Shown in pieces: positions 1 through 5,068 of a DNA stretch of 5,755 nucleotides. Position numbers and translations under genes: made by a program. Each line of letters opens with the position of its first letter. The first letter of the stretch is position 1. The DNA is taken from the NCBI GenBank assembly GCA_029067025.1, contig JAIEFH010000114.1, positions 1-5,755 of the forward strand, given 5' to 3'. The DNA comes from Oscillospiraceae bacterium. GTDB taxonomy: Bacteria; Bacillota; Clostridia; Oscillospirales; Oscillospiraceae. Under the pieces are notes generated by a model, which was given only the letters and a program-made list of their open reading frames with translations, was not told where the DNA came from and ran no database searches.

Positions 1-2
1 TT

Positions 3-725
3 CTTTTTTGGGGCGTAAAACCCGCCTGCAAGACCGCGCATTCCCCGCGGGGCACACTGCGGAATTTCCGCAGGCGGGTGGTCACGGGGCGGGGGTGTGG
101 GCTCCGGCTGCTGGGGCTGGGGCTGGCCATATTCGCCCTGCTGGACGCGGCGATGTTCCTCTTCCTGTTCCTTCCCGGCCCGGCTAAAAGGCTGCTCCAC
201 GGCTGCATTGCCCTGGCGGCGAAGGTATACCCCGCCCTGGACAGGGCGGCGCTGGAGGAAAAGGCGGACGGCCATCTGGCGGAGTACCGCCGGGGGGCCG
301 ACCTGATCCGCCGGGCGCCCGAGCTGCTGGCCCGCGTGGTGGGGCTCAGCGCCCTCCAGCTGGCCTGTTCCTACGCCATGCCTTATGTCGTCTACCGGGC
401 CTTCGGGCTGTCCGGCTTCTCCCTGTGGGAGGTCATGGCCCTCCAGGCGCTGTGCGCCATCGCGGTGGGCTACCTGCCCCTGCCCGGCTCCGCCGGGGCG
501 GCGGAGAGCGTGTTCCTCCGGGGCTTTCTGCTGGTGTACGGTGAGGCGCTGGTGGCCCCGGCCATGATCCTCAGCCGGACGCTGAACTGCTACCTGGTGC
601 TCATGGCCACGGCGGGCATCCTGGCTGTGGGCCGCGCGGTGCGCCGCTCCGCCAGGATAGTCCAGCCCGAACAGGACACGTCCGTACCAAACCCTGAACC
701 CGCGCCCGTAGAGCGGGCAAGCTGA
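3..725 (+). CDS. UPF0104/YbhN-type membrane protein (lysylphosphatidylglycerol synthase TM-region family), 5' partial
   Basis: The frame is open from the left edge to TGA 723-725, so the gene probably begins outside the window; a GTG at 78 is possible but has only a weak GGCGG-type ribosome site. Counting from that GTG, hydrophobic segments lie near residues 10-32, 83-104, 115-133 and 160-184, and the conserved family signature PLPGSAGAAE sits at about 135-143, preceded by PYVVYRAFGLSGFS. These match the C-terminal half of the integral membrane domain shared by MprF-like flippases and UPF0104 proteins, which are usually about 300-350 residues. Family members are linked to lipid translocation or cell-envelope modification; the substrate here is unknown. 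No MprF synthase domain follows, and the protein ends in a short polar, proline-rich tail. Oddity: codons 3-77 encode a basic, non-hydrophobic stretch where a membrane helix and short loop would be expected, so the 5' part may be disrupted. Family call is fairly safe; intactness is not. Confidence 0.72.
   Translation, partial: LFWGVKPACKTAHSPRGTLRNFRRRVVTGRGCGLRLLGLGLAIFALLDAAMFLFLFLPGPAKRLLHGCIALAAKVYPALDRAALEEKADGHLAEYRRGADLIRRAPELLARVVGLSALQLACSYAMPYVVYRAFGLSGFSLWEVMALQALCAIAVGYLPLPGSAGAAESVFLRGFLLVYGEALVAPAMILSRTLNCYLVLMATAGILAVGRAVRRSARIVQPEQDTSVPNPEPAPVERAS
20..79. repeat. Nested palindromes at the left edge
   Basis: A perfect 10-bp inverted repeat (ACCCGCCTGC at 20-29, GCAGGCGGGT at 70-79) encloses a 10-nt palindrome CCCCGCGGGG at 43-52 and a 17-nt near-perfect dyad at 57-73 (arms CTGCGGAA and TTCCGCAG around one base). 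Such density of symmetry is unusual inside a coding frame and could be a REP-like or terminator-like element. The right arm of the inner dyad overlaps the right outer arm, so only one of the two hairpins can form at a time. Function is unknown. Confidence 0.45.
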
Positions 726-734
726 ACGCAGATA

Positions 735-776
735 AAGGGAAGGAGCGCACCCCTTCGGGGGTGCGCTCCTTCCTTT
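735..776. terminator. Long bidirectional intrinsic terminator with UUCG-type loop
   Basis: The left arm at 735-753 and the right arm at 758-776 pair over about 19 bp with one G-T wobble, closed by a TTCG loop (754-757). It lies between the stop of the UPF0104 gene (725) and the convergent stop of the minus-strand membrane gene (788). T-rich ends exist on both sides (TCCTTT on plus, CCCTTTAT on minus) although neither is a long U tract. It most likely ends transcripts from both directions. Confidence 0.85.
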
Positions 777-787
777 GCGCGGTATGT

Positions 788-1282
788 TCAGTACACCGGG
801 ATGAAAAACAGGTATGGCGCGGTGGCGACTGCCATGGCAAGGGCGGTGACGTGCTTCTCCCGCTCGGTGAGCAGTTCGCAGGACTTCATGGCCCGCTTGT
901 CAAAGAAGTAGACGCACACGCCCGCCAGCGCCACCCCGGCCAGCGTCCACAGAAAGGCCCAGGGGTTGTGGAAGGCGTTGTGGGTGACGTGGGACACGGT
1001 GTTCTCCCACGCGTCCCCGAAGGGGATGTATCCCAGCATCCCCAGCAGCATCCACACCACCCCGACGGCGTCGGCGGCGAAGCCCAGCAGCCAGAACTTC
1101 CACCAGAGCCGCTTCACCACCGCGCCCTTCTGGGTGTGCTTCAGCGCCAGCAGGGCAAGAAACAGCACGGCGCAGTCCACCAGCAGGTTGCCGGGGATGA
1201 TGACCAGCCACAGCGGGCTGGGGAGCGCCACGATCATCCAAATGGGGAAGATGACGTTATAGAGACGGGTTTGTTTTTTCAC
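788..1282 (-). CDS. Uncharacterised multi-pass membrane protein, last gene of the LytTR operon
   Basis: This 164-residue protein is strongly hydrophobic, with likely membrane segments near residues 8-22, 24-47, 60-82, 107-127 and 144-163. I recognise it only as a conserved-looking Firmicutes membrane protein (N-terminus of the form MKKQTRLYNVIFPIW) and cannot name a function. No catalytic motif is evident; a polar, histidine-containing stretch (SHVTHNAFHNPW, about 97-108) falls between predicted helices 3 and 4. The start is GTG at 1282-1280, preceded nine bases upstream by an AAGGAGGA ribosome site (1292-1299) that lies inside the 3' end of the upstream DUF3021 gene. The GTG overlaps the upstream TGA (GTGA), so translation is probably coupled. 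It is therefore likely made together with the DUF3021 protein and the LytTR regulator, and may be the effector or a second membrane component of that module (inference). Confidence 0.8.
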   Translation of the reverse strand: MKKQTRLYNVIFPIWMIVALPSPLWLVIIPGNLLVDCAVLFLALLALKHTQKGAVVKRLWWKFWLLGFAADAVGVVWMLLGMLGYIPFGDAWENTVSHVTHNAFHNPWAFLWTLAGVALAGVCVYFFDKRAMKSCELLTEREKHVTALAMAVATAPYLFFIPVY

Positions 1283-1755
1283 GGCGTTTTATCCTCCTTC
1301 TTTTGACGGTTCAGCCCCAGTTTTTTTCGAATGGCCAGCATCTCCCGGTACCACCCCACCCAGCGGCCCAGCCACACCAGGGCATACACCAGCGCCAGCG
1401 ACCCCAGCCATAGCAGCCAGACCGCCGGCTCACGCGCTCCGATCGACACCCCCAGCAGCAGCGACCATAAAGCGGCAGTGACGGCAAAGTGGGCCAAAGA
1501 TTGCAGCACCAGCTCCCGTCCGCTGTCCGCGAAGGGCAGGGTAGCGAGGCCCGCCACCGCACCCAGACCGAAAAAGAGGGCGCAGGCGATGATGACTGCC
1601 CAAGCGGTGCCCACTCGGTCAATCAGGGGCTTACAAAGGGCGGGCATGGAAAAGCCCCCTTCAAACAGCGCGTCCCGGCACAGCGCCGCCAGCAGCAGGC
1701 CCGCCAGAGCGCCGACGAGCGCCCGGGGCAGCCATTGCCTTTTGGTCGTTTCCAT
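1279..1755 (-). CDS. DUF3021 family four-helix membrane protein
   Basis: This 158-residue protein has four hydrophobic segments at about 10-26, 50-72, 84-104 and 110-131, followed by a basic, cytoplasmic-looking tail (KKLGLNRQKKEDK). The helix pattern, the HF...W feature in helix 3 (LAHFAVTAALW) and the ALVWLGRWVGWYREM-type end of helix 4 fit DUF3021, a family found almost exclusively beside stand-alone LytTR regulators in Firmicutes. In related LytTR regulatory systems the membrane partner holds the regulator inactive; that role is inferred here. ATG at 1755-1753 is chosen because AAGGAGGG (1763-1770) precedes it by seven bases. The gap to the lytTR stop is 19 bases on the same strand, and its own stop overlaps the next start, so the three genes form one operon. 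Confidence 0.85.
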   Translation of the reverse strand: METTKRQWLPRALVGALAGLLLAALCRDALFEGGFSMPALCKPLIDRVGTAWAVIIACALFFGLGAVAGLATLPFADSGRELVLQSLAHFAVTAALWSLLLGVSIGAREPAVWLLWLGSLALVYALVWLGRWVGWYREMLAIRKKLGLNRQKKEDKTP

Positions 1756-1774
1756 GGAATGTCCCTCCTTGTTG

Positions 1775-2218
1775 TCACGCTTCCAACGCTTGCTTGATCT
1801 TCTTCACGTACCGCCGGGACACCCAGCACACCGTCCCGCCCTCCAGCGTCATCTTGATGGTGCCGGCCAGCGTCAGATCCAGGCCCGTCACCCGATCCAG
1901 GTTGACGATCTCCGAGTTGGACACCCGCACGAACCGGGTGCCCGCCAGCTCCTCCTCCAGCTCGTACAGCCGCTGCCGGACAGAAAAGACGCCCATATCT
2001 GTCTGGCAGGACACCCCCTTGTCCTCGGCGAAGAACCGCAGCACCATAGAGCGGCTCACCCGCACCGCCTCCCGCTCCCGGTAGACGGTGAAGGGCTTGG
2101 GGATCGTCACTTCTCGCAGCCGCGCTGCCAAAGCCTCCACCTCCGGCCTGGGGCCGGGGGCGCGGAGAATGACCACAGGTTCGTCCAGACTTGGATCAAG
2201 CTGTATTTCCACCTTCAC
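1775..2218 (-). CDS. Stand-alone LytTR DNA-binding transcriptional regulator
   Basis: This is a 147-residue protein without a receiver domain. Residues 1-50 form a short N-terminal region of the type seen in LytTR-DUF3021 pairs (VEIQLDPSLDEPVVIL). The LytTR domain spans about 52-145, with landmark stretches RFVRVSNSEIVNLDRV (95-110) and VSRRYVKKIKQAL (133-145); LytTR domains bind DNA as a beta-fold on paired 9-bp direct repeats. The frame stays open much further upstream, but the extension would run through the promoter and antisense to upp, so the start is placed at GTG 2218-2216, seven bases after an AAGGGGGG ribosome site; a second GTG at 2212 is a minor alternative. It leads an operon with the DUF3021 protein and another membrane protein, and probably regulates that operon and perhaps other targets. 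Symbol withheld because no specific ortholog is identifiable. Confidence 0.9.
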   Translation of the reverse strand: MKVEIQLDPSLDEPVVILRAPGPRPEVEALAARLREVTIPKPFTVYREREAVRVSRSMVLRFFAEDKGVSCQTDMGVFSVRQRLYELEEELAGTRFVRVSNSEIVNLDRVTGLDLTLAGTIKMTLEGGTVCWVSRRYVKKIKQALEA

Positions 2219-2242
2219 CGCACGTCCCCCCTTTTGCTGTCT

Positions 2243-2271
2243 AGTATACCCAGCACGGGCCCAAATGTCCA
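2243..2271 (-). promoter_or_regulatory. Sigma-A promoter of the lytTR operon
   Basis: On the minus strand a -35 TGGACA (2266-2271; five of six match) and a -10 TATACT (2243-2248; five of six) are separated by exactly 17 bp. Transcription would start near 2236, giving a leader of about 18 bases before the GTG start at 2218 that contains the G-rich ribosome site. Confidence 0.75.
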
Positions 2272-2281
2272 GCGAACCGGG

Positions 2282-2311
2282 ACAGACGGTTTTTTTGTGG
2301 GGATAGGCGGT
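2282..2311 (-). promoter_or_regulatory. Candidate LytTR binding site: two 9-bp direct repeats, 12-bp spacer
   Basis: Reading the minus strand, ACCGCCTAT (2311-2303) and ACCGTCTGT (2290-2282) are direct repeats separated by 12 bp, giving a 21-bp period, two helical turns. This is the layout used by LytTR proteins such as AgrA. The proximal copy lies 10 bp upstream of the lytTR operon -35, a natural position for an activator. Six of nine positions match between the copies, so chance similarity cannot be excluded. Confidence 0.4.
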
Positions 2312-2337
2312 CGGATATAAAAAAACAACCCGCCCCA

Positions 2338-2366
2338 TTGGCAGGGCATGGAAACCGTGGTATAAT
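2338..2366 (+). promoter_or_regulatory. Sigma-A promoter of upp
   Basis: A -35 TTGGCA (2338-2343; five of six) and a consensus -10 TATAAT (2361-2366) are separated by 17 bp, and TGG directly before the -10 forms an extended -10. Transcription should start near 2373, giving a leader of under 30 bases with no room for an attenuator or PyrR-type control. Strong constitutive expression is expected. Confidence 0.88.
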
Positions 2367-2399
2367 GGGTTCATATAAATACAAAGGAGCGCTGCCGGT

Positions 2400-3032
2400 A
2401 TGAATGAAAAAGTACACGTGGTAAACCACCCCCTTCTGTCCCACAAGCTGACCATCCTGCGGGATAAGAACACCTCCACCAAGGACTTCCGGGAGCTCGT
2501 GTCCGAGATCGGGATGCTGCTCACCTATGAGGCCACCCGCGACCTTCCCCTGACCACCAAGGAGATTGAGACCCCCATCTGCAAAATGGAGGCTCCCACC
2601 CTGAAGGGCAAGAAATTCGCCGTGGTGCCCATCCTCCGGGCCGGCCTGGGCCTGGTGGACGGCGTGCTGCGCATGGTGCCCTCCGCCCGTGTGGGACACC
2701 TGGGTATGTACCGCAACGAGGAGACCATGAAGCCTGTGCAGTACTTCTGCAAAATGCCCCGGGACGTGGCGGAGCGGGACGTACTCATCGTAGACCCCAT
2801 GCTGGCCACCGGCGGCAGCGCCTCCGCCGCCATTGAGATCATGAAGGGCTACGGCTGCCATAACATCAAGCTGATGGTGCTGGTGGCCGCCCCCCAGGGC
2901 ATTGAAATCATCCAGAGCAGCCACCCTGACGTGGACATCTACTGCGGCGCGGTGGACGAGGGCCTGAACGCGGCCAGCTACATCGTCCCCGGCCTGGGCG
3001 ACGCGGGCGACCGCATTTTCGGCACGAAGTAA
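2400..3032 (+). CDS. upp: Uracil phosphoribosyltransferase
   Basis: Converts uracil and PRPP to UMP and diphosphate in the cytoplasm, the main pyrimidine-base salvage step. At 210 residues it has the usual full length. The PRPP-binding loop VDPMLATGGSA is at about 131-141, the upstream ILRAGLG segment at 78-84 fits the conserved flexible-loop region, and the C-terminal uracil-recognition stretch YIVPGLGDAGDRIFG is at 194-208. The start is ATG at 2400, ten bases after AAAGGAG (2383-2389); an in-frame alternative is not needed. It is a single-gene transcription unit with its own near-consensus promoter and a terminator immediately after the stop. It is divergent from the LytTR operon and convergent with the polymerase gene, with no functional link to either evident. 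Nothing looks damaged. Confidence 0.98.
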   Translation: MNEKVHVVNHPLLSHKLTILRDKNTSTKDFRELVSEIGMLLTYEATRDLPLTTKEIETPICKMEAPTLKGKKFAVVPILRAGLGLVDGVLRMVPSARVGHLGMYRNEETMKPVQYFCKMPRDVAERDVLIVDPMLATGGSASAAIEIMKGYGCHNIKLMVLVAAPQGIEIIQSSHPDVDIYCGAVDEGLNAASYIVPGLGDAGDRIFGTK

Positions 3033-3043
3033 GGCAAAACAAT

Positions 3044-3082
3044 CCCGCCGGAGTGGAACACATCCACCCGGCGGGCTTTTTT
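3044..3082. terminator. Intrinsic terminator after upp, probably bidirectional
   Basis: CCCGCCGG (3044-3051) pairs with CCGGCGGG (3068-3075), continued by GTGGA (3053-3057) with TCCAC (3063-3067) around an ACACA loop and one bulged A. Six T residues follow on the plus strand (3077-3082). The convergent polymerase gene stops at 3087 on the other strand; after the hairpin that strand reads ATTGTTTTG, so termination in both directions is plausible. Confidence 0.93.
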
Positions 3083-3086
3083 GCGC

Positions 3087-4316
3087 TCAAAACGGCATTT
3101 CTCCGTCATCTTCATCCTCTTCCTGTGACCGGGCCAGGGCGGCCACGGTGAGCGCCTCCCTGCCATACTTGGATCGGATGGCGTCCATGGTGCGCTCCAG
3201 CTTCTCCACCCGTTCCCGCTTTTTGGGCGCGGCGGACTGAAACAGATCCAGCTGTTCCGCCGCCTCTCCCTCGGGGATCAGATTGTGGGCGGTGAGGGTG
3301 ATGGCCCGGATGGGCGCCCCCGACTTCCAACTGCGCTCCAAAATATCCATCGCCGCCCGGTACAGCTCCCTGGCGGTGTTGGTGGGGGCGTCCAGGGGGC
3401 GCTGGCGGCAGATGTCCTTGAACCTGGGGTCGCGGATGGTCACCTGGAGGGTGGACGCCTTCATGGCGTGCTTCCTCAGCCGCACCGCCACCTGGTCGGC
3501 CAGCATGGCCACCCCCCGGCCCACCTCGTCCCGACGGATGAGATTGCGGGGAAAGGTCTCCCCGCTGCCCACCGACTTGGGCGGCGTGTACAGCCCCGCC
3601 GGGGCCACGCTGCTGTGCTCCAGGCCGTTGGCGTACTCCCACAGCTGGCCCCCCTGCTTGCCCAAAAGCTCTGTCAGCGCTTTCCGGTCGAAGGCCGCCA
3701 GCTCCCCGATGGTGGTCACGCCGTACTGTCCAAGCACCTTGGCCGCCGCCCGGCCCACATACAGAAGATCCGTGACGGGCAGGGGCCACACGAGGCGCCG
3801 AAAATTTTCCCGGGAGATGACGGTGGTGGCGTCCGGCTTTTTGTAGTCGCTGCCCAGCTTGGCGAAGATTTTGTTGAAAGACACTCCCACCGAGATGGTC
3901 AGCCCCAGCTCCTCCCGCACCGTGTTCCGGATACGGTCGGCCAGCGCCTTCGGATCGCCGCCGAACAGATGGAGGGTGTTTGTCACATCCAGCCAGCTCT
4001 CGTCAATGCCGAAGGGCTCGATGAGGTCGGTGAAGCGGTCATAAATGGCGTTCACCTTTTTGGAGTACTCGTAATACAGCCCATGGTGGGCGGGCAGCAG
4101 CACCAGGTCGGGGCACTTCTGCCGGGCCTGCCAGATGGTCTCCGCCGTGCGCACGCCGAATTTTTTCGCCGGCTCGTTTTTGGCCAGAATGATGCCGTGG
4201 CGGCTCTTGGGGTCGCCGCACACCGCCGTGGGGACGGGGCGCAGCTCCGGGTGGGACAGCAGCTCCACCGAGCAGTAGAAACTATTGCAGTCGCAATGGT
4301 AGATGACGCGATCCAT
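3087..4316 (-). CDS. dinB: Y-family translesion DNA polymerase (DinB/Pol IV-like)
   Basis: A 409-residue error-prone polymerase that copies past DNA lesions. Order of parts: palm motif DCNSFYCSVE (9-18) with metal ligand D9 and steric-gate Y14; finger/palm segment with RTAETIWQARQKCP (56-69); catalytic GIDESWLD (103-110) with D105 and E106; SVGVSFNKIFAKLGSDYKKP (142-161); helix-hairpin-helix thumb LLYVGRAAAKVLGQYGV (184-200); little finger from about 250 to 350. A clamp-binding QLDLF lies at 355-359, followed by a 50-residue basic then acidic tail ending GEMPF. ATG 4316-4314 is chosen because the protein aligns from MDRVIYHCD and a purine-rich AAGGGGGGAG precedes it; the frame extends farther upstream only through the promoter and antisense to the GNAT gene. 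The second palm position is N11, as in UmuC, and GIDE replaces the usual SIDE. A LexA box on its promoter indicates SOS induction. It could instead be classed as a UmuC/YqjW-like member, so the symbol is approximate. Confidence 0.93.
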   Translation of the reverse strand: MDRVIYHCDCNSFYCSVELLSHPELRPVPTAVCGDPKSRHGIILAKNEPAKKFGVRTAETIWQARQKCPDLVLLPAHHGLYYEYSKKVNAIYDRFTDLIEPFGIDESWLDVTNTLHLFGGDPKALADRIRNTVREELGLTISVGVSFNKIFAKLGSDYKKPDATTVISRENFRRLVWPLPVTDLLYVGRAAAKVLGQYGVTTIGELAAFDRKALTELLGKQGGQLWEYANGLEHSSVAPAGLYTPPKSVGSGETFPRNLIRRDEVGRGVAMLADQVAVRLRKHAMKASTLQVTIRDPRFKDICRQRPLDAPTNTARELYRAAMDILERSWKSGAPIRAITLTAHNLIPEGEAAEQLDLFQSAAPKKRERVEKLERTMDAIRSKYGREALTVAALARSQEEDEDDGEMPF

Positions 4317-4338
4317 GCCGCTCCCCCCTTTCACAGAT

Positions 4339-4367
4339 AGTATACACCGTCCGTTCCCTTTTGTCAA
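4339..4367 (-). promoter_or_regulatory. Sigma-A promoter of the polymerase gene
   Basis: On the minus strand a consensus -35 TTGACA (4362-4367) and a -10 TATACT (4339-4344) have a 17-bp spacer. Transcription should start near 4332, about 15 bases before the ATG at 4316. The promoter is strong by sequence and so is likely to depend on repression for control. Confidence 0.88.
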
Positions 4368-4378
4368 ACATTCGTTCA
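4365..4378 (-). promoter_or_regulatory. LexA (SOS) box overlapping the polymerase -35
   Basis: The minus strand reads TGAACGAATGTTTG, matching the Gram-positive LexA consensus CGAACRNRYGTTYG at every defined position except the first. It overlaps the start of the -35 element, so bound LexA would block RNA polymerase. This is what is expected for a damage-inducible Y-family polymerase. Its other edge lies eight bases from the -35 of the divergent GNAT promoter, so LexA might also affect that promoter. Confidence 0.88.
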
Positions 4379-4386
4379 AAAAGTTC

Positions 4387-4415
4387 TTGCAATTTACCCG
4401 GTGCCATGATACAAT
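4387..4415 (+). promoter_or_regulatory. Promoter of the GNAT operon
   Basis: A -35-like TTGCAA (4387-4392; four of six) and a -10 TACAAT (4410-4415; five of six) are 17 bp apart, and TGA before the -10 supplies an extended -10. The start site should be near 4422, leaving a leader of about 45 bases. It is back to back with the polymerase promoter. Confidence 0.72.
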
Positions 4416-4422
4416 ATCGGTA

Positions 4423-4434
4423 GGCTGGCCAGCC
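4423..4434. promoter_or_regulatory. Perfect 12-bp palindrome at the GNAT transcription start, possible operator
   Basis: GGCTGGCCAGCC is a perfect dyad beginning seven bases after the -10, so it would cover about +1 to +12. That is a typical repressor position, but the motif matches no operator I know and GC-rich palindromes occur by chance in this genome. Confidence 0.35.
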
Positions 4435-4466
4435 AAATATACGATCAAAAGATGAGGGGTATCACC

Positions 4467-5036
4467 ATGAACCTTTACGAAACCTGCCCGACCCTGGAGA
4501 ACACCCGTTTTTTGCTGCGCCCGGTGGAGGACGGAGACTGCGCCGACCTGCTGGAGGTGTACAGCGACAAAAATGCCCTCCCCTTCTTCAACAGCGACAA
4601 CTGCGACGGGGACAACTTTTACTATGACACGCCGGAGCGGATGGAGAACGCCCTCCGGTTCTGGAAACAATCCTATGAAAACGGGTGGTTTATCCGGTGG
4701 GCCATCGTGGATCGGGCCGCGTCCAAGGTGGTGGGCACCGTTGAGGTGTGCCAGCGGGCCTCGGAGCCTGACGATCCGTTCAACGGCGCGGGCATTCTGC
4801 GCCTCGACGTGAAGAGCGGCTATGAGACGGAGGACGTCTTGGCCGAGGTCGGCGGGCTTATCACCCCCACGGTCTTTGAGGGGTTTGGCTGCGGCATCAT
4901 CATCACCAAGGCGCCCATCTACGCCGTGGAGCGCATTCGGGCCCTTCAGCGGCTGGGCTTCGCCAAATCGGAGCACCTTCTGATTGGCAAGACCGGGTAT
5001 GCCTACGACGGGTATTGGACGCTGGCGCGGGGCTGA
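4467..5036 (+). CDS. GNAT family N-acetyltransferase
   Basis: A 189-residue protein of the GCN5-related acetyltransferase fold, of the RimJ/RimL-like type that transfers acetyl from acetyl-CoA to an amine. Visible landmarks: ENTRFLLRPVEDGDCADLLEVYSD (split here over 11-34) as the opening strand and helix, WAIVDRAASKVVGTVEV (78-94) as the central beta strands, ILRLDVKSGYETEDVL (110-125) where acetyl-CoA binding is expected, and AVERIRALQRLGFAKSE (153-169), the usual closing helix with LGF. A canonical Q/RxxGxG/A loop is not clear, so activity is inferred. ATG 4467 is preferred over ATG 4452 because GAGGGG (4454-4459) sits seven bases before it and would lie inside the longer form. The subtype with ALPFFNSDNC is common in Clostridia; the substrate is unknown. 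The next gene begins 32 bases downstream and is likely cotranscribed. Confidence 0.88.
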   Translation: MNLYETCPTLENTRFLLRPVEDGDCADLLEVYSDKNALPFFNSDNCDGDNFYYDTPERMENALRFWKQSYENGWFIRWAIVDRAASKVVGTVEVCQRASEPDDPFNGAGILRLDVKSGYETEDVLAEVGGLITPTVFEGFGCGIIITKAPIYAVERIRALQRLGFAKSEHLLIGKTGYAYDGYWTLARG

Positions 5037-5068
5037 TAAAGCCCATACTCTGTGAGGGGGCGACCGTT

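Noticed and set aside
106..127. Short tandem CTGGGG repeats
   Set aside because: They encode the leucine/glycine-rich start of a membrane helix and are explained by GC-rich codon choice.
1331..2320. Long plus-strand open frame opposite DUF3021 and LytTR genes
   Set aside because: Its translation is low-complexity Pro/Arg/His/Ser-rich, has no recognisable motif, and is the complement of two recognised genes; GC-rich DNA makes such shadows common.
2288..2337. Possible intrinsic terminator made by the T7 and A7 tracts with GGCGG/CCGCC-like segments
   Set aside because: The G/C segments do not pair into a continuous stem next to a T tract, and the position between two divergent promoters gives it no transcript to terminate.
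2219..2524. An N-terminal extension of the LytTR frame toward position 2524
   Set aside because: It runs through both divergent promoters and antisense to the start of upp; the family N-terminus begins at the GTG at 2218.
2241..2924. Minus-strand open frame opposite upp
   Set aside because: The His/Gly-rich translation is the mirror of a conserved upp gene and has no supporting signals.
3285..4340. Long plus-strand open frame opposite the polymerase gene
   Set aside because: It has Gly/His/Arg-rich composition and no ribosome site or family motif; it is an antisense shadow of the polymerase coding sequence.
4317..4976. An N-terminal extension of the polymerase frame on the minus strand reaching into the GNAT gene
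   Set aside because: It crosses the polymerase promoter and LexA box and is antisense to a recognisable acetyltransferase; the Y-family protein begins at MDRVIYHCD with a ribosome site just upstream.
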